Positions 32,562 through 40,984 of a stretch of 64,000 nucleotides of DNA are shown piece after piece. Position numbers and translations under genes: made by a program. The DNA lies in contig NZ_JAEULO010000023.1 of NCBI RefSeq assembly GCF_016793705.1, forward strand, positions 1-64,000. The letters are read 5' to 3'. Origin of the DNA: Tabrizicola sp. Lineage in GTDB: Bacteria > Pseudomonadota > Alphaproteobacteria > Rhodobacterales > Rhodobacteraceae. Numbering within the stretch: the stretch's first letter is position 1; every line of letters begins with the position of its first letter. The notes under the pieces are model-generated. The model made no database searches, was not told the DNA's origin, and saw only the letters and a list, made by a program, of their open reading frames with translations.

Positions 32562-33758
32562 ATGCTGGCGGACAAGCGCATTCTTCTGATCATCGGCGGC
32601 GGCATCGCGGCCTATAAGGCGCTGGACCTGATCCGGCGGCTGCGCGAGCGCGGGGCTTCGGTGCGCGCGGTGATGACGGCGGCGGCGCAGCAGTTCGTCA
32701 CGCCGCTGTCGGTGGGGGCGCTGACGGCGGATCATGTCTTCACCGATCTGTTCGACCGGCAGGACGAGCAGGATGTCGGCCATATCCGGCTGTCGCGTGA
32801 GGCCGACCTGATCGTGGTGGCCCCGGCGACCGCCGACCTGATGGCGAAGCTGGCGCAGGGGCTGGCGGGCGATCTGGCCAGTGCGGTGCTCTTGGCGACC
32901 GACAAGCCGGTGCTGATGGCCCCGGCGATGAATCCCCGGATGTGGGCGCATCCGGCGACACGGCGCAACCAGGTGCAACTTCTGGCCGACGGGGTGCGGC
33001 TCATCGGACCGGGTCGCGGCGAGATGGCGGAAAGCGGCGAGGCGGGCGAGGGACGGATGGCCGAGCCGCTGGAGATCGTGGCGGCCATCGCGGCGGCGTT
33101 TGGGGGTGGACCTTTGGCGGGGCGGCATGTCCTGGTGACTTCGGGGCCGACGCATGAACCGATTGATCCTGTGCGCTATATCGCCAACCGCTCCTCTGGC
33201 GCGCAAGGCACGGCGTTGGCGGCGGCGCTGCGCGATCTGGGCGCGCGGGTGACGTTCGTGACCGGGCCGGCGGTGGTGCCGCCGCCGGTGAGGGTGGAGG
33301 TCGTCCGGGTGGAGACGGCGCGCGAGATGGCTTCGGCGGTGGAGGCGGCGCTCCCCGCCGATGCGGCGGTGATGGCGGCGGCGGTGGCCGATTGGCGGGT
33401 GACGAATGCAAGCGGCCAGAAGTTGAAGAAGGACGGCTCGGGCAAGCCGCCGGCGCTGGACTTCGCCGAGAACCCGGACATCCTGGCCATGGTCGCGAAG
33501 GGGTCGAAGCGGCCCCGGCTGGTGGTGGGCTTCGCGGCAGAGACCGCGGATGTGGTGGCCCATGCCACCGCCAAGCGGGCGCGCAAGGGTTGCGACTGGA
33601 TCGTGGCGAACGATGTGTCCCCGGCGACGGGGATCATGGGAGGCGCGGAGAATGCGGTCACGCTGATTTCGGACCAAGGTGCCGAGACCTGGCCCCGGAT
33701 GGGCAAGGACGCGGTCGCGCGGAAGCTGGCGGCGCGGATCGCCGAGGCTTTGGCGTGA
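32562..33758 (+). CDS. coaBC: Phosphopantothenoylcysteine decarboxylase/phosphopantothenate-cysteine ligase
   Basis: A bifunctional enzyme of coenzyme A synthesis (also dfp). Residues 1-180 are the flavin-dependent CoaC part: [40 protein letters not shown] (catalytic His) and [10 protein letters not shown] (substrate clamp). Residues 190-398 are the CoaB ligase: [44 protein letters not shown] and VGFAAET. The ATG at 32562 follows AAGGAGGACCTGCC. It is first in a row with dut and the MoeB-like gene. Confidence 0.96.
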   Translation: MLADKRILLIIGGGIAAYKALDLIRRLRERGASVRAVMTAAAQQFVTPLSVGALTADHVFTDLFDRQDEQDVGHIRLSREADLIVVAPATADLMAKLAQGLAGDLASAVLLATDKPVLMAPAMNPRMWAHPATRRNQVQLLADGVRLIGPGRGEMAESGEAGEGRMAEPLEIVAAIAAAFGGGPLAGRHVLVTSGPTHEPIDPVRYIANRSSGAQGTALAAALRDLGARVTFVTGPAVVPPPVRVEVVRVETAREMASAVEAALPADAAVMAAAVADWRVTNASGQKLKKDGSGKPPALDFAENPDILAMVAKGSKRPRLVVGFAAETADVVAHATAKRARKGCDWIVANDVSPATGIMGGAENAVTLISDQGAETWPRMGKDAVARKLAARIAEALA

Positions 33759-33772
33759 CGCGGGCGTCGGAG

Positions 33773-33806
33773 CCTCCGGCGGGGATATTTGGGCCAGTAT
33801 GAAAGG
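33773..33806 (+). repeat. GGGGATATTTG repeat between coaBC and dut
   Basis: CCTCCGGCGGGGATATTTG followed by GGCCAGTATGAAAGG. This is the fullest example of the short repeat. Its terminal GTATGAAAGG runs into dut: the ATG inside it (33799) is in frame with dut, and its AAAGGG may serve as ribosome binding site for the next ATG. Confidence 0.8.
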
Positions 33807-33813
33807 GCAGGGA

Positions 33814-34293
33814 ATGGGGCCGGTGGTGCAGGTGCTTTGGGAAGACTGGGCTGACCGGAGCCTGCCTTTGCCCAGCTACCAGACGGCGGGCGCGGCGGGG
33901 GCGGATCTCTGCGCGAATTTCCCCGAGGTCGAGCGGGCGGCGGGGCTGGTGCTGGCGCCGATGCAGCGGGCGATCTGTCCGACCGGGATCCGGGTGGCGA
34001 TCCCTGAAGGCTATGAGATGCAGGTGCGGCCCCGGTCTGGGCTCGCCTCGAAGCACGGGATCACCCTGCCGAACACGCCGGGGACCATCGACAGCGATTA
34101 TCGGGGGCCGCTGGGGGTGGCGCTGATCAACCTCGGGACCGAACCCTACACGGTGCGGCATGGCGACCGGGTGGCGCAGGCGGTGGTCGCGCCGGTGGTG
34201 CAGGCGGGCTTCGCGATGGTCGAGGCGCTGGACGAGACCGCGCGGGGCACCGGCGGGTTCGGCTCGACCGGGTTCGGGACCGGAAAACCGTGA
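33814..34293 (+). CDS. dut: dUTP diphosphatase
   Basis: Hydrolyses dUTP to dUMP, keeping uracil out of DNA. The five trimeric dUTPase motifs are visible: [11 protein letters not shown] (1), [11 protein letters not shown] (2), [12 protein letters not shown] (3), [12 protein letters not shown] (4) and [10 protein letters not shown] (5, P-loop-like). The 159-residue start at 33814 ([12 protein letters not shown]) is preferred. An ATG five codons earlier lies within the dispersed repeat. The stop overlaps the GTG of the next gene, so the two are coupled. Confidence 0.95.
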   Translation: MGPVVQVLWEDWADRSLPLPSYQTAGAAGADLCANFPEVERAAGLVLAPMQRAICPTGIRVAIPEGYEMQVRPRSGLASKHGITLPNTPGTIDSDYRGPLGVALINLGTEPYTVRHGDRVAQAVVAPVVQAGFAMVEALDETARGTGGFGSTGFGTGKP

Positions 34294-35345
34294 CCTCGGG
34301 CCTTTTCGTCCTTCTCAGCCAATTCGGGCTTCTGGGCCTGGCCGTCGTCGGCCTTATTGCCTGGGTCCGCGACTGGTCGCGCGCCAAGGCCTATGGTTGG
34401 CTGGCGGCGGTCTGGCTGGGAGGCCTGGTCTCGTCCTGGCTGCGCCATGATGCCGAGGCGGCGGCCGGGTATGTCAGGCTCTGGATTGCCGTGGGGCTGA
34501 TCGGGCTTGTCGCGGCAGGCTATGGCGAGGGGGTTCGCTGGCTGCGGCGGCGGACACGCGCGACGCCAACGGTGGCAGCCGCGTCGGGCGGGTTCCGCGA
34601 GGCGGAGCTGGACCGCTATGCCCGCCACATCATCCTGCGCGAGATCGGCGGGCCGGGGCAGAAGCGGCTGAAGGCGGCGAAGGTGCTGGTCGTGGGCGCG
34701 GGGGGGCTGGGATCTCCGGTGCTTCTCTACCTCGCGGCGGCGGGGGTGGGGGTGATCGGCGTGATCGACGATGATGTCGTCGAAGGGTCGAACCTGCAGC
34801 GGCAGGTGATCCATACCGACGGGCGGATCGGGATGGCGAAGGTCTTCTCGGCGGAGGTCGCGATGCGGGCCTTGAACCCGTTCATCGAGGTGCGGCCCTA
34901 TCATCGGCGGCTGACCGGGGAGTTCGCGGTGGATCTGGTCCGCGACTACGACCTCGTGCTGGACGGGACGGACGATTTCGACACCCGCTATCTGGTCAAC
35001 CGGGCTTGCGTCGCGGCGGGGGTGCCGCTGATTTCCGGGGCGATCACGCAGTGGGAGGGGCAGGTGTCGCTGTTCGATCCCGCGAAGGGGGGGCCGTGCT
35101 ATGCCTGCGTCTTCCCGGTGAAGCCTGCGCCCGGCCTGGTGCCGACCTGTGCGGAGGCGGGGGTGGCGGCGCCGCTGCCGGGGGTGATCGGGTCGATGAT
35201 GGCGATGGAGGCGGTGAAGTGGGTCACCGGAGCGGGGGAAACCCTGGCGGGACGGCTGATGATCCACGATGCGCTGTATATGGAGGCGCGGGTGATCGGG
35301 GTCAGGAAGCGGGAGGATTGCGAGGTTTGCGGGGGGCGGCACTGA
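34290..35345 (+). CDS. MoeB/ThiF-type adenylyltransferase with N-terminal membrane anchor
   Basis: Residues 1-85 hold two or three membrane helices ([20 protein letters not shown] and [16 protein letters not shown]). From about 105 comes an E1-like domain: [34 protein letters not shown] (ATP site, about 132), [29 protein letters not shown], and two zinc pairs CYAC and CEVC. The E1 part is the complete MoeB/HesA type, which activates the C-terminus of MoaD or ThiS-like sulfur carriers. The membrane part is not found in E. coli MoeB. The GTG start overlaps the dut stop. Confidence 0.88.
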   Translation: MTSGLFVLLSQFGLLGLAVVGLIAWVRDWSRAKAYGWLAAVWLGGLVSSWLRHDAEAAAGYVRLWIAVGLIGLVAAGYGEGVRWLRRRTRATPTVAAASGGFREAELDRYARHIILREIGGPGQKRLKAAKVLVVGAGGLGSPVLLYLAAAGVGVIGVIDDDVVEGSNLQRQVIHTDGRIGMAKVFSAEVAMRALNPFIEVRPYHRRLTGEFAVDLVRDYDLVLDGTDDFDTRYLVNRACVAAGVPLISGAITQWEGQVSLFDPAKGGPCYACVFPVKPAPGLVPTCAEAGVAAPLPGVIGSMMAMEAVKWVTGAGETLAGRLMIHDALYMEARVIGVRKREDCEVCGGRH

Positions 35346-35349
35346 GGAG

Positions 35350-35364
35350 TGTCCACGGTGGACA
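35350..35364. repeat. TGTCCACGGTGGACA palindrome, copy 1
   Basis: A 15-bp palindrome four bases after the moeB-like stop codon. The identical sequence lies four bases after the GAPDH stop at 62195-62209. There is no U-run, so it is not a classical terminator. Confidence 0.6.
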
Positions 35365-35490
35365 AAGTTCGGAAGTGTTTTTAGATCAATGGCTTGGGTT
35401 TTTTTGTTTACCCGGGGTTAAGGGTTGTGGCGGTAGCTCCCAACCCCAAGGTGCCTGATGACCGTGCGTTCTGCGGGGTGGGACGGGTGT

Positions 35491-35598
35491 TGAATTGAGC
35501 GCTGACGCGCGAAGACTCCTTGTCTCGCCTCTGTGCGTGAAGGACGCACAGAGGCTCGGGATTGCCTCCGGCGGGGATATTTGGGGCCAGGTGAAAGG
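35491..35598. repeat. Composite intergenic repeat, copy D
   Basis: TGAATTGAGCGCTGACGCGC is followed by GAAGACTCCTTGTCTCGCC, a perfect 12-bp hairpin with loop GAAGG (35527-35555), then CCTCCGGCGGGGATATTTG and a GGCCAGGTGAAAGG end. The stem differs from copy A by two C-G to T-A pairs changed on both sides. The 339-base gap 35346-35684 holds this element, the palindrome at 35350 and no gene that I can see. Confidence 0.72.
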
Positions 35599-35684
35599 TA
35601 TGGGGTTTTGGAGGGGTGTGGGCGATTGACGCTGGGCATTCGTGAAGAGGACACTGAAGCAGTAGCTGTGCGAGGTCGACCTTC

Positions 35685-36257
35685 TTGAAAGGTATCCCAA
35701 ACTTCATCCGGTGGGTTGGGGGTCTGCTCTTTTTCGCCTGGATTGTTTGGCAAGTTACCTTTCCCTCCTTCGCCTGGAACCAGAAGCTTACTCTGGTGGT
35801 CCAGACGCCGTCCGGTGAGGTCACCGGGTCCTCGGTCAGTGCGGTGCGTGTGCGGATGGGGCCCAATCTGTTGATGGATTTCCCAAGCATCGGCGTTGAG
35901 TTTGTCGGTGAGGCCGCTTTTGTGGAGATTTCGCCCGGCCGATATCTCTTTGCGTTGGTCAGCAATGGTCAGGGTTGGGCGAGTGATACCTTCGCGCCGG
36001 TTTCGATTGAGCGGAGCTTCACAGGGCGGATGGGTAGGATCGAGCGGAGCCTGGCTGACCCTCCGAAGGATATCCCGCGCGACCGTTGGCCGATGCTGGT
36101 GACCTTTGACGACGTCTCGAAACCCGAGTCGGTAGTGGAGGTGGACCCGGAGGACCTTGCGGCGGTGTTTGGTGAGGGGGTGCGGTTGCAGGCGGTGACG
36201 CTGGAGATCACCGAGGAAGAGGTGACGGAGGGGCGAGTGGAGGGGGTGTCGGGGTGA
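35685..36257 (+). CDS. Membrane-anchored protein of unknown function
   Basis: A 190-residue product from a TTG start (GAGG nine bases before). MKGIPNFIRWVGGLLFFAWI then VWQVTF forms one N-terminal membrane helix or uncleaved signal. The rest is extracytoplasmic and beta-rich (QKLTLVVQTPSGEVTGSSVS, VSAVRVRMG). The C-terminus is acidic (EITEEEVTEGRVEGV). The GC content is a little lower than that of its neighbours. No ATG gives a better start. I do not recognise the family. Confidence 0.6.
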   Translation: MKGIPNFIRWVGGLLFFAWIVWQVTFPSFAWNQKLTLVVQTPSGEVTGSSVSAVRVRMGPNLLMDFPSIGVEFVGEAAFVEISPGRYLFALVSNGQGWASDTFAPVSIERSFTGRMGRIERSLADPPKDIPRDRWPMLVTFDDVSKPESVVEVDPEDLAAVFGEGVRLQAVTLEITEEEVTEGRVEGVSG

Positions 36258-36444
36258 ATTCCGGATTATCCCGAAGCGCCCATTATTCCTAAAGTCGATC
36301 CGATGGACTGGAGCCTTCCGGCCGTGCTTCGGCAAGGCGACTTCGTTCGTCGGCAGTGACGGTAGAATGCGACGGTATGATGCGCTGTAGCGCACCCTAC
36401 GTATCTTCGACGCGCGGGCGAGCGTCCATTGGTTCCCCATGTAT

Positions 36445-36504
36445 GGATCCCCGCCTTCGCGGGGATGACAGGGGGGAAGGGAGTCGGGGTGAACCCCGAC
36501 CTAC
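36445..36504. repeat. Two adjacent REP-like palindromes
   Basis: GGATCCCCGCCTTCGCGGGG followed by ATGAC (36445-36469) is the CCCCGCxxxxGCGGGG extragenic palindrome seen widely in alphaproteobacteria. Next to it GTCGGGGTGAACCCCGACCT (36483-36502, then AC) is the GTAGGTCGGG palindrome in inverted orientation. GCGCTGTAGCGC at 36382 is a further small palindrome. The gap 36258-36520 shows no gene. Confidence 0.65.
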
Positions 36505-36520
36505 CGGAGCCACGTCGGCG

Positions 36521-37894
36521 TCACGGGGTGACGGCGGGGATTTCCGGGGCGAGGAGGTCGGCCAGGTCGAGCAGGATGTGCTCGCAGCCGCGGTCGGCGA
36601 GGGCCTGGATGCCGATCGGGTGGCTGAGGGTGCGTCCCGTGGTGACGGTCAGCCCGGGAAGGCCCATGAACGGGGGTGCGATCTGGGGCATCTGCGCCTC
36701 AATGACCTTGGCAAAGGCGTCCGGACTGCTGGTGTCGTAGTGGTCGGGGAAGGGCAGGCGGGCGGAGACCGGGGTCAGGAGGACCGGCCAGTCGGCGAAG
36801 AAGCCACGCCAGAGCCGGGCGAGGCGGGCGCGGGATTGCAGCGCCTTCATGAAGCTTTCGAGCGTGGGTGGCGGGGCGAGTTTCATCAACTCGCGATGGA
36901 CGAAGGAGGCGTCGGGATCGGCTTCGCGGGCGATGGCCTCGGCCCCGCCCAGGCCGAATTCGGAGAGCCAGAGAGTGAGTTGCAGCTCCATCGCCTCGCG
37001 GAAGGGAGGGAGGGCGGGGGTGCCGATCTCCCAGCCTTGGGATTCGAGGGTTTTCGCGGCGGCGGTGAGGGCGTCCCGGATTGCGGGGTCGGTGTTGAGG
37101 CTGTCGGGAGTGAGCGCGAGCGCGGCGCGTCTTGGGTAGGGGGTGGCAGTGGCCGCGGTCCACCAGGGGTCGCGCGGGTCGGGCTGGGAGAGGGCCTGAA
37201 GGCCGAGGCGCAGGTCGGCGGCGGAGCGGGCGAGCGGGCCGGAGACGGCCATCAACTGCCCGCCGATCAGGCGGTCGCCGGCCGTGGCGTTGAAGGCGGG
37301 GACGCGGCCGAGGCCGGGGCGCAGGCCATGGATGCCGCAGGCATAGGCGGGATAGCGGATCGAGCCCGCGATGTCGGTGCCGTGGGCGATGGGGCCGAGA
37401 CCGGCGGCCACCGCCGAGGCGGCCCCGCCCGAGGAGCCGCCGGGAGTGAGGGCCGGGAAGGCGGGATTCTTCGTCGCGCCGTGCAGCGCGTTGCGGGTGA
37501 ACCAGCGCAGGGAGAAGGCGGGCGTGTTGGTGCGCCCGACGATCACCGCCCCGGCGCGGCGGAGGTTGGCGACGGGCGGGCTGTCTTCCTGCGCGATGAG
37601 GTCGGCCTGGATGCGCAACCCATTGGTGGTGGCGAAGCCCGCCTGGTCGATGTTGACCTTGACGGTGACTGGGACACCGGCGAGGGGGCCGGGGTCCTCG
37701 CCTTTGGCGATCCGGGCGTCGACGGCGCGGGCCTCGCTCAGCGCATCTTCGTCGCGGCGCTGGACGATGGCGTTGAGGCCGGGGTTCAGCCTTTCGATCC
37801 GGGCGAGGGTGGCGCGGATCGCCTCCTCGGCGGAAAGCTGGCGGGAGCGGATGAGGGCGGCGAGCGCCGAGGCGGTGAAGGTTGCGGGGTCCAT
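36521..37894 (-). CDS. Amidase signature-family enzyme
   Basis: A 457-residue amidase with the Ser-cisSer-Lys triad: Lys in GVPVTVKVNID (about 76), PGGSSGGAASAVAAGLGPIA with the middle Ser (about 152), and nucleophile region GTDIAGSIRYPAYACGIHGL (about 171-190). The start MDPATFTASALAALIRSRQL is standard. It resembles general amidases more than GatA; the VPVT..ATTNGLR segment and the free-standing context argue against a tRNA amidotransferase role. The substrate is unknown. Confidence 0.88.
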   Translation of the reverse strand: MDPATFTASALAALIRSRQLSAEEAIRATLARIERLNPGLNAIVQRRDEDALSEARAVDARIAKGEDPGPLAGVPVTVKVNIDQAGFATTNGLRIQADLIAQEDSPPVANLRRAGAVIVGRTNTPAFSLRWFTRNALHGATKNPAFPALTPGGSSGGAASAVAAGLGPIAHGTDIAGSIRYPAYACGIHGLRPGLGRVPAFNATAGDRLIGGQLMAVSGPLARSAADLRLGLQALSQPDPRDPWWTAATATPYPRRAALALTPDSLNTDPAIRDALTAAAKTLESQGWEIGTPALPPFREAMELQLTLWLSEFGLGGAEAIAREADPDASFVHRELMKLAPPPTLESFMKALQSRARLARLWRGFFADWPVLLTPVSARLPFPDHYDTSSPDAFAKVIEAQMPQIAPPFMGLPGLTVTTGRTLSHPIGIQALADRGCEHILLDLADLLAPEIPAVTP

Positions 37895-38242
37895 CGGGCG
37901 TCCTTTCCGGCGGGCAGGGTGGCCCGGATTGAGCGCATTGGGAAGGGGTGGGCGGATTGCAGGGCGCAGGACGGGCCGAAGAGGCTGACCGGCCTTCTCG
38001 CGGAAAACCGGAAGGCGGGCCGGATCAGGGAAACCGCAGCTCGCGACTTGCTTGCCGCCGGTCGCGTTCCCAGATCGTGCAACAGGCCTGCCTACAAGGG
38101 GAAGACGGCATTGCTGTGCAGGTTGCTCTGGTGGTGGGTCAAGCTGTGCCTCTGGATCTGGCTTTGCATCCTGGTTCTGGTGGTCCTGCTTCCGGTGCGG
38201 TGAGCAGGCCCGGGTCGTGGCGGCGGAGCGGTGGCCGGGGCG
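37895..38242. other. Gap between amidase and dioxygenase genes
   Basis: 348 bases. No ATG-started gene is convincing. One plus-strand frame from TTG 38048 to the stop at 38201-38203 would encode 51 residues whose end is a tryptophan- and leucine-rich membrane helix (LWWWVKLCLWIWLCILVLVV). It has no clear ribosome binding site, so I leave it as a candidate only. Confidence 0.3.
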
Positions 38243-39037
38243 TCAGCCGATCCGGTAGCTGGATGCGGTGACGCCGCCGAAGAGATCGGTGTCGTGATAG
38301 ACCATGGTCGCCGTTTCGCCTTCCGCCGCGCCAAGGGCAGCGAAGAGGGGGATGAAATGGTCTTCCTCCTTGTGGCAGGTGCGGGCGTAGGGGGCGTCTT
38401 CCCAGTGGATCAGGCGGTTCGTGCGGTCGTTTGGCGGGGCGGCCATGGTTTCGGCGAGCCAGGCGTCGAAAGCCTCGGACGGGACTTTCGCGCCGGGGCC
38501 GAAGAGGCGAAGGTTGTGGTAGCTGAGGCCGGAGCCGATGATCAGCACGCCCTCGTCGCGCAGGGGGGCGAGGGCGCGGCCGAGGGCGAAATGCTCGGCC
38601 GGGGAATAGCCTTTGCGGAGCGAGACCTGGAACAGCGGCACCGAGGCATCGGGATACATGACATAGGCCGGGACGAAGGTACCGTGATCGTAGCCCTGCG
38701 CCGGATCGAGCCGGACGGGAAGGCCGGCGGCCTTGATCAATTCGGCGGCCCGGGCAGCAAGGTCAGGGGCGCCGGGGGCCTTGTACTGGATCTGGAAGGT
38801 TTCGGGCGGGAAGCCGTGGTAGTCATAGACCATCGGCGGGTTCGGGCTGGACATGACGGCGAAGCTCGCGTCCTCCCAATGACCGGAGATCATCAGGATC
38901 GCCTTCGGGCGTTCGGGCAGGTCCTTGACCATCTGCACGAAGCTGGCTTCCAGATTGCGGAACATTGCGCGCCAGTCCGGCATCCAGGGCCAGGGGCCGC
39001 CGCCGTGGCTGATGAAATAGGTGGGCATTCGGGTCAT
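38243..39037 (-). CDS. DODA-type extradiol dioxygenase-family protein
   Basis: A 264-residue LigB-superfamily enzyme. It starts MTRMPTYFISHGGGPWPWMP, with the metal-binding His in ISHGGGP. Then come MISGHWEDASFAV, GYDHGTFVPAYVMYP, LIIGSGLSYHNLR and the C-terminal YHDTDLFGGVTASSYR. These match the 4,5-DOPA dioxygenase/YgiD group, which binds Zn or Fe and cleaves catechols. The ATG at 39037 follows GGAGGCCCCG, deciding against longer frames. It diverges from the ABC receptor gene, 157 bases away. Confidence 0.88.
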   Translation of the reverse strand: MTRMPTYFISHGGGPWPWMPDWRAMFRNLEASFVQMVKDLPERPKAILMISGHWEDASFAVMSSPNPPMVYDYHGFPPETFQIQYKAPGAPDLAARAAELIKAAGLPVRLDPAQGYDHGTFVPAYVMYPDASVPLFQVSLRKGYSPAEHFALGRALAPLRDEGVLIIGSGLSYHNLRLFGPGAKVPSEAFDAWLAETMAAPPNDRTNRLIHWEDAPYARTCHKEEDHFIPLFAALGAAEGETATMVYHDTDLFGGVTASSYRIG

Positions 39038-39194
39038 CGGGGCCTCCATCGTTGCGGTGAAAGTGGGGGATGGCGCGGGGGGGCGCAACTCTGCATTCAG
39101 GGCCTGCTGTCGTGCAGGGGTGCACAGGGGCCGCCGGGTTGCAAGCGGCCCGGGCTCCCGGCATAGTCGGGCAAAACCAACGGGAGCCTGACCC

Positions 39195-39980
39195 ATGAAA
39201 CTGACTGCTGCCGCCCTTCTGGGCCTTGCCACGCTTGCCGCGCCCGCCCTGGCGCAGGACCTGCCCGACCTCGCGGGCAAGGAAGTCGTGGTCGTGACCG
39301 AAAACGCCTATCCGCCGCTGCAATTCCTGGACAAGTCCGGCGCGGCGGTGGGCTGGGAATACGACGCGATGGCGGAAATCGCCAAGCGGCTGAACATCAC
39401 CGTGAAATACGAGAACACCAGCTGGGATGCGATGATCCCCGCCGTGTCGGAAGGCCAGTACGACATCGGCATGACCGGGATCACCATCAAGGACGAGCGC
39501 AAGGAGAAGGTCGATTTCTCCGACCCCTACATGCGGTCCGAGATGCTGATGATCGTGCGCGGGGATGAGGCGCGGTTCACCGATGCGGCGTCCTTCGCGG
39601 CGATCCCGGAGCTGCTGGTCTCGGCCCAGCCGGGGACTTCGCCCTTCTATGCGGCCGTGTATGAGATCCTCGACGGGAACGAGGAGAACCCGCGGATCAT
39701 CAAGTTCGAGACCTTCGGGGCGGGGCTTGAGGCGCTGAAGGCGGGGGACGTGGACCTGACGTTGTCGGATTCCACGGCTGCGAACGGCTATGTCGCGGCC
39801 TCGAACGGCGGGTTGAAGATCATCGGCACGCCGCTGGCGTCCGAGGATTTCGGCTTCATCTTCCCGAAAGGGTCCGAGCTGGTGGCGCCGGTCAATGCGG
39901 CGATCGCCAGCATGAAGGCGGACGGCACGCTGGATGCGCTGAACCAGAAATGGTTCGTCGACTACAAGATGGGCGAGTGA
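39195..39980 (+). CDS. Amino acid ABC transporter substrate-binding protein
   Basis: A 261-residue periplasmic receptor: signal [20 protein letters not shown] with AQDL after cleavage. The mature part shows the family-3 signature ([20 protein letters not shown]), [20 protein letters not shown] for ligand contacts, and [11 protein letters not shown]. It resembles receptors for polar amino acids. A permease gene follows after 35 bases; no ATPase gene follows, so the transporter must share an ATPase encoded elsewhere. Confidence 0.92.
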   Translation: MKLTAAALLGLATLAAPALAQDLPDLAGKEVVVVTENAYPPLQFLDKSGAAVGWEYDAMAEIAKRLNITVKYENTSWDAMIPAVSEGQYDIGMTGITIKDERKEKVDFSDPYMRSEMLMIVRGDEARFTDAASFAAIPELLVSAQPGTSPFYAAVYEILDGNEENPRIIKFETFGAGLEALKAGDVDLTLSDSTAANGYVAASNGGLKIIGTPLASEDFGFIFPKGSELVAPVNAAIASMKADGTLDALNQKWFVDYKMGE

Positions 39981-40015
39981 AAGGCCGCCCCCGGGTCTGA
40001 CCCGGGGGCACGCTG

Positions 40016-40810
40016 ATGGCTCCGAACGCCGAACCCGAGAAGGACTTTCCCTGGTGGCTGGTGATCCTGGCGGTCACCGGCCTTTGGCTTTTGTACGAGA
40101 TGCTGTCGGACGAGGTCTATGCCGGGGCCTTGCGGGTGCTGTCGAAGGGGCTGGCGGTCACGCTTCTGGTGGCGGTGGTGGCCTATCTGGGCGCCTGCGC
40201 CATCGGGCTGGGGCTGGCGGTGATGGGGATGTCGAAGCACATCCTCCTGCGGCAGGCGGCGCGGCTTTACATCGAGGTGATGCGGGGCGTGCCGATCATC
40301 GTGCTTCTCTTGTACGTCGCCTTCGTGCTGGTGCCCGGCGTGGTGGCCGGGGTGAATGCATTGGCGGGGGAGGATCTGTTGCGCACCCGCGACGTTCCCT
40401 TGCTCTGGCGGGCGGTGCTGGCGCTGATGCTGGCCTATTCCGCCTTCCTGGCCGAGATCTTCCGGGCCGGGCTGCAAGCGGTGGACAAGGGCCAGATCGA
40501 GGCGGCGATGGCCTTGGGGCTGAACGGATGGCAGAGATTTCGCCATGTTCGATTTCCGCAAGCATTTCGGCTGATCCTGCCGCCCTTGGGCAATGACTTT
40601 GTAGCAATGGTGAAAGACAGCTCGCTGGTGGCGGTGCTGGGCGTGACCGATGTGGCGCAACTGGCGAAGGTCACGGCGGCGGGGAACTTCCGTTACTTCG
40701 AGACCTATAACGTGGCGGCCTTCCTGTATCTGGTGATGACCATCGGCCTGTCGCTGCTGTTGCGCCGGTTCGAGGCGCGGATGCGGTCGCGCGGGCGGGA
40801 CGCTTCTTGA
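40016..40810 (+). CDS. Amino acid ABC transporter permease
   Basis: A 264-residue His/Glu/Gln-type permease. It has about five helices, the early VTLLVAVVAYLGACAIGLGL segment, and YIEVMRGVPIIVLLLYVAF, the GVP motif of the family. The EAA loop is GQIEAAMALGLNGWQRFRHV then RFPQAFRLILPPLGN. A 30-residue insert (GVVAGVNALAGEDLLRTRDV) lies in the middle. It is not followed by an ATPase gene; a composite repeat and a peptidase gene come next. Confidence 0.9.
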   Translation: MAPNAEPEKDFPWWLVILAVTGLWLLYEMLSDEVYAGALRVLSKGLAVTLLVAVVAYLGACAIGLGLAVMGMSKHILLRQAARLYIEVMRGVPIIVLLLYVAFVLVPGVVAGVNALAGEDLLRTRDVPLLWRAVLALMLAYSAFLAEIFRAGLQAVDKGQIEAAMALGLNGWQRFRHVRFPQAFRLILPPLGNDFVAMVKDSSLVAVLGVTDVAQLAKVTAAGNFRYFETYNVAAFLYLVMTIGLSLLLRRFEARMRSRGRDAS

Positions 40811-40928
40811 ATTGAGCGCTGGCGCGCGAAGACCTTTTGTCTCGTCGTCGGGCTTCGCCTCCTCCTCGGTCGCTTGGGGGTTTTCCACCCCCAAACCCCC
40901 GGAGGATATTTGGGCAAATGTGAAAGGG
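40807..40928. repeat. Composite intergenic repeat, copy E
   Basis: TTGAATTGAGCGCTGGCGCG is followed by CGAAGACCTTTTGTCTCG, a different hairpin TTGGGGG/CCCCCAA (40874-40894), then GGAGGATATTTGGGCAAATG and TGAAAGGG. It begins within the stop region of the permease gene and ends 56 bases before the peptidase start. Confidence 0.68.
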
Positions 40929-40984
40929 CATGGGTGGACCTTCGGAAAGAGCGCGCCTAGCTTTCCGGGCAAAGGAGATTTCCG

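Noticed and set aside
32397..35598. Composite repeats as small RNA genes
   Set aside because: The covarying stem makes it tempting, but no promoter or terminator can be assigned; I kept them as repeats.
36356..38203. A 615-codon plus-strand frame across the amidase gene
   Set aside because: It is Gly/Glu-rich shadow text over a complete amidase. Only its last 50 codons, past the amidase, are worth a separate look.
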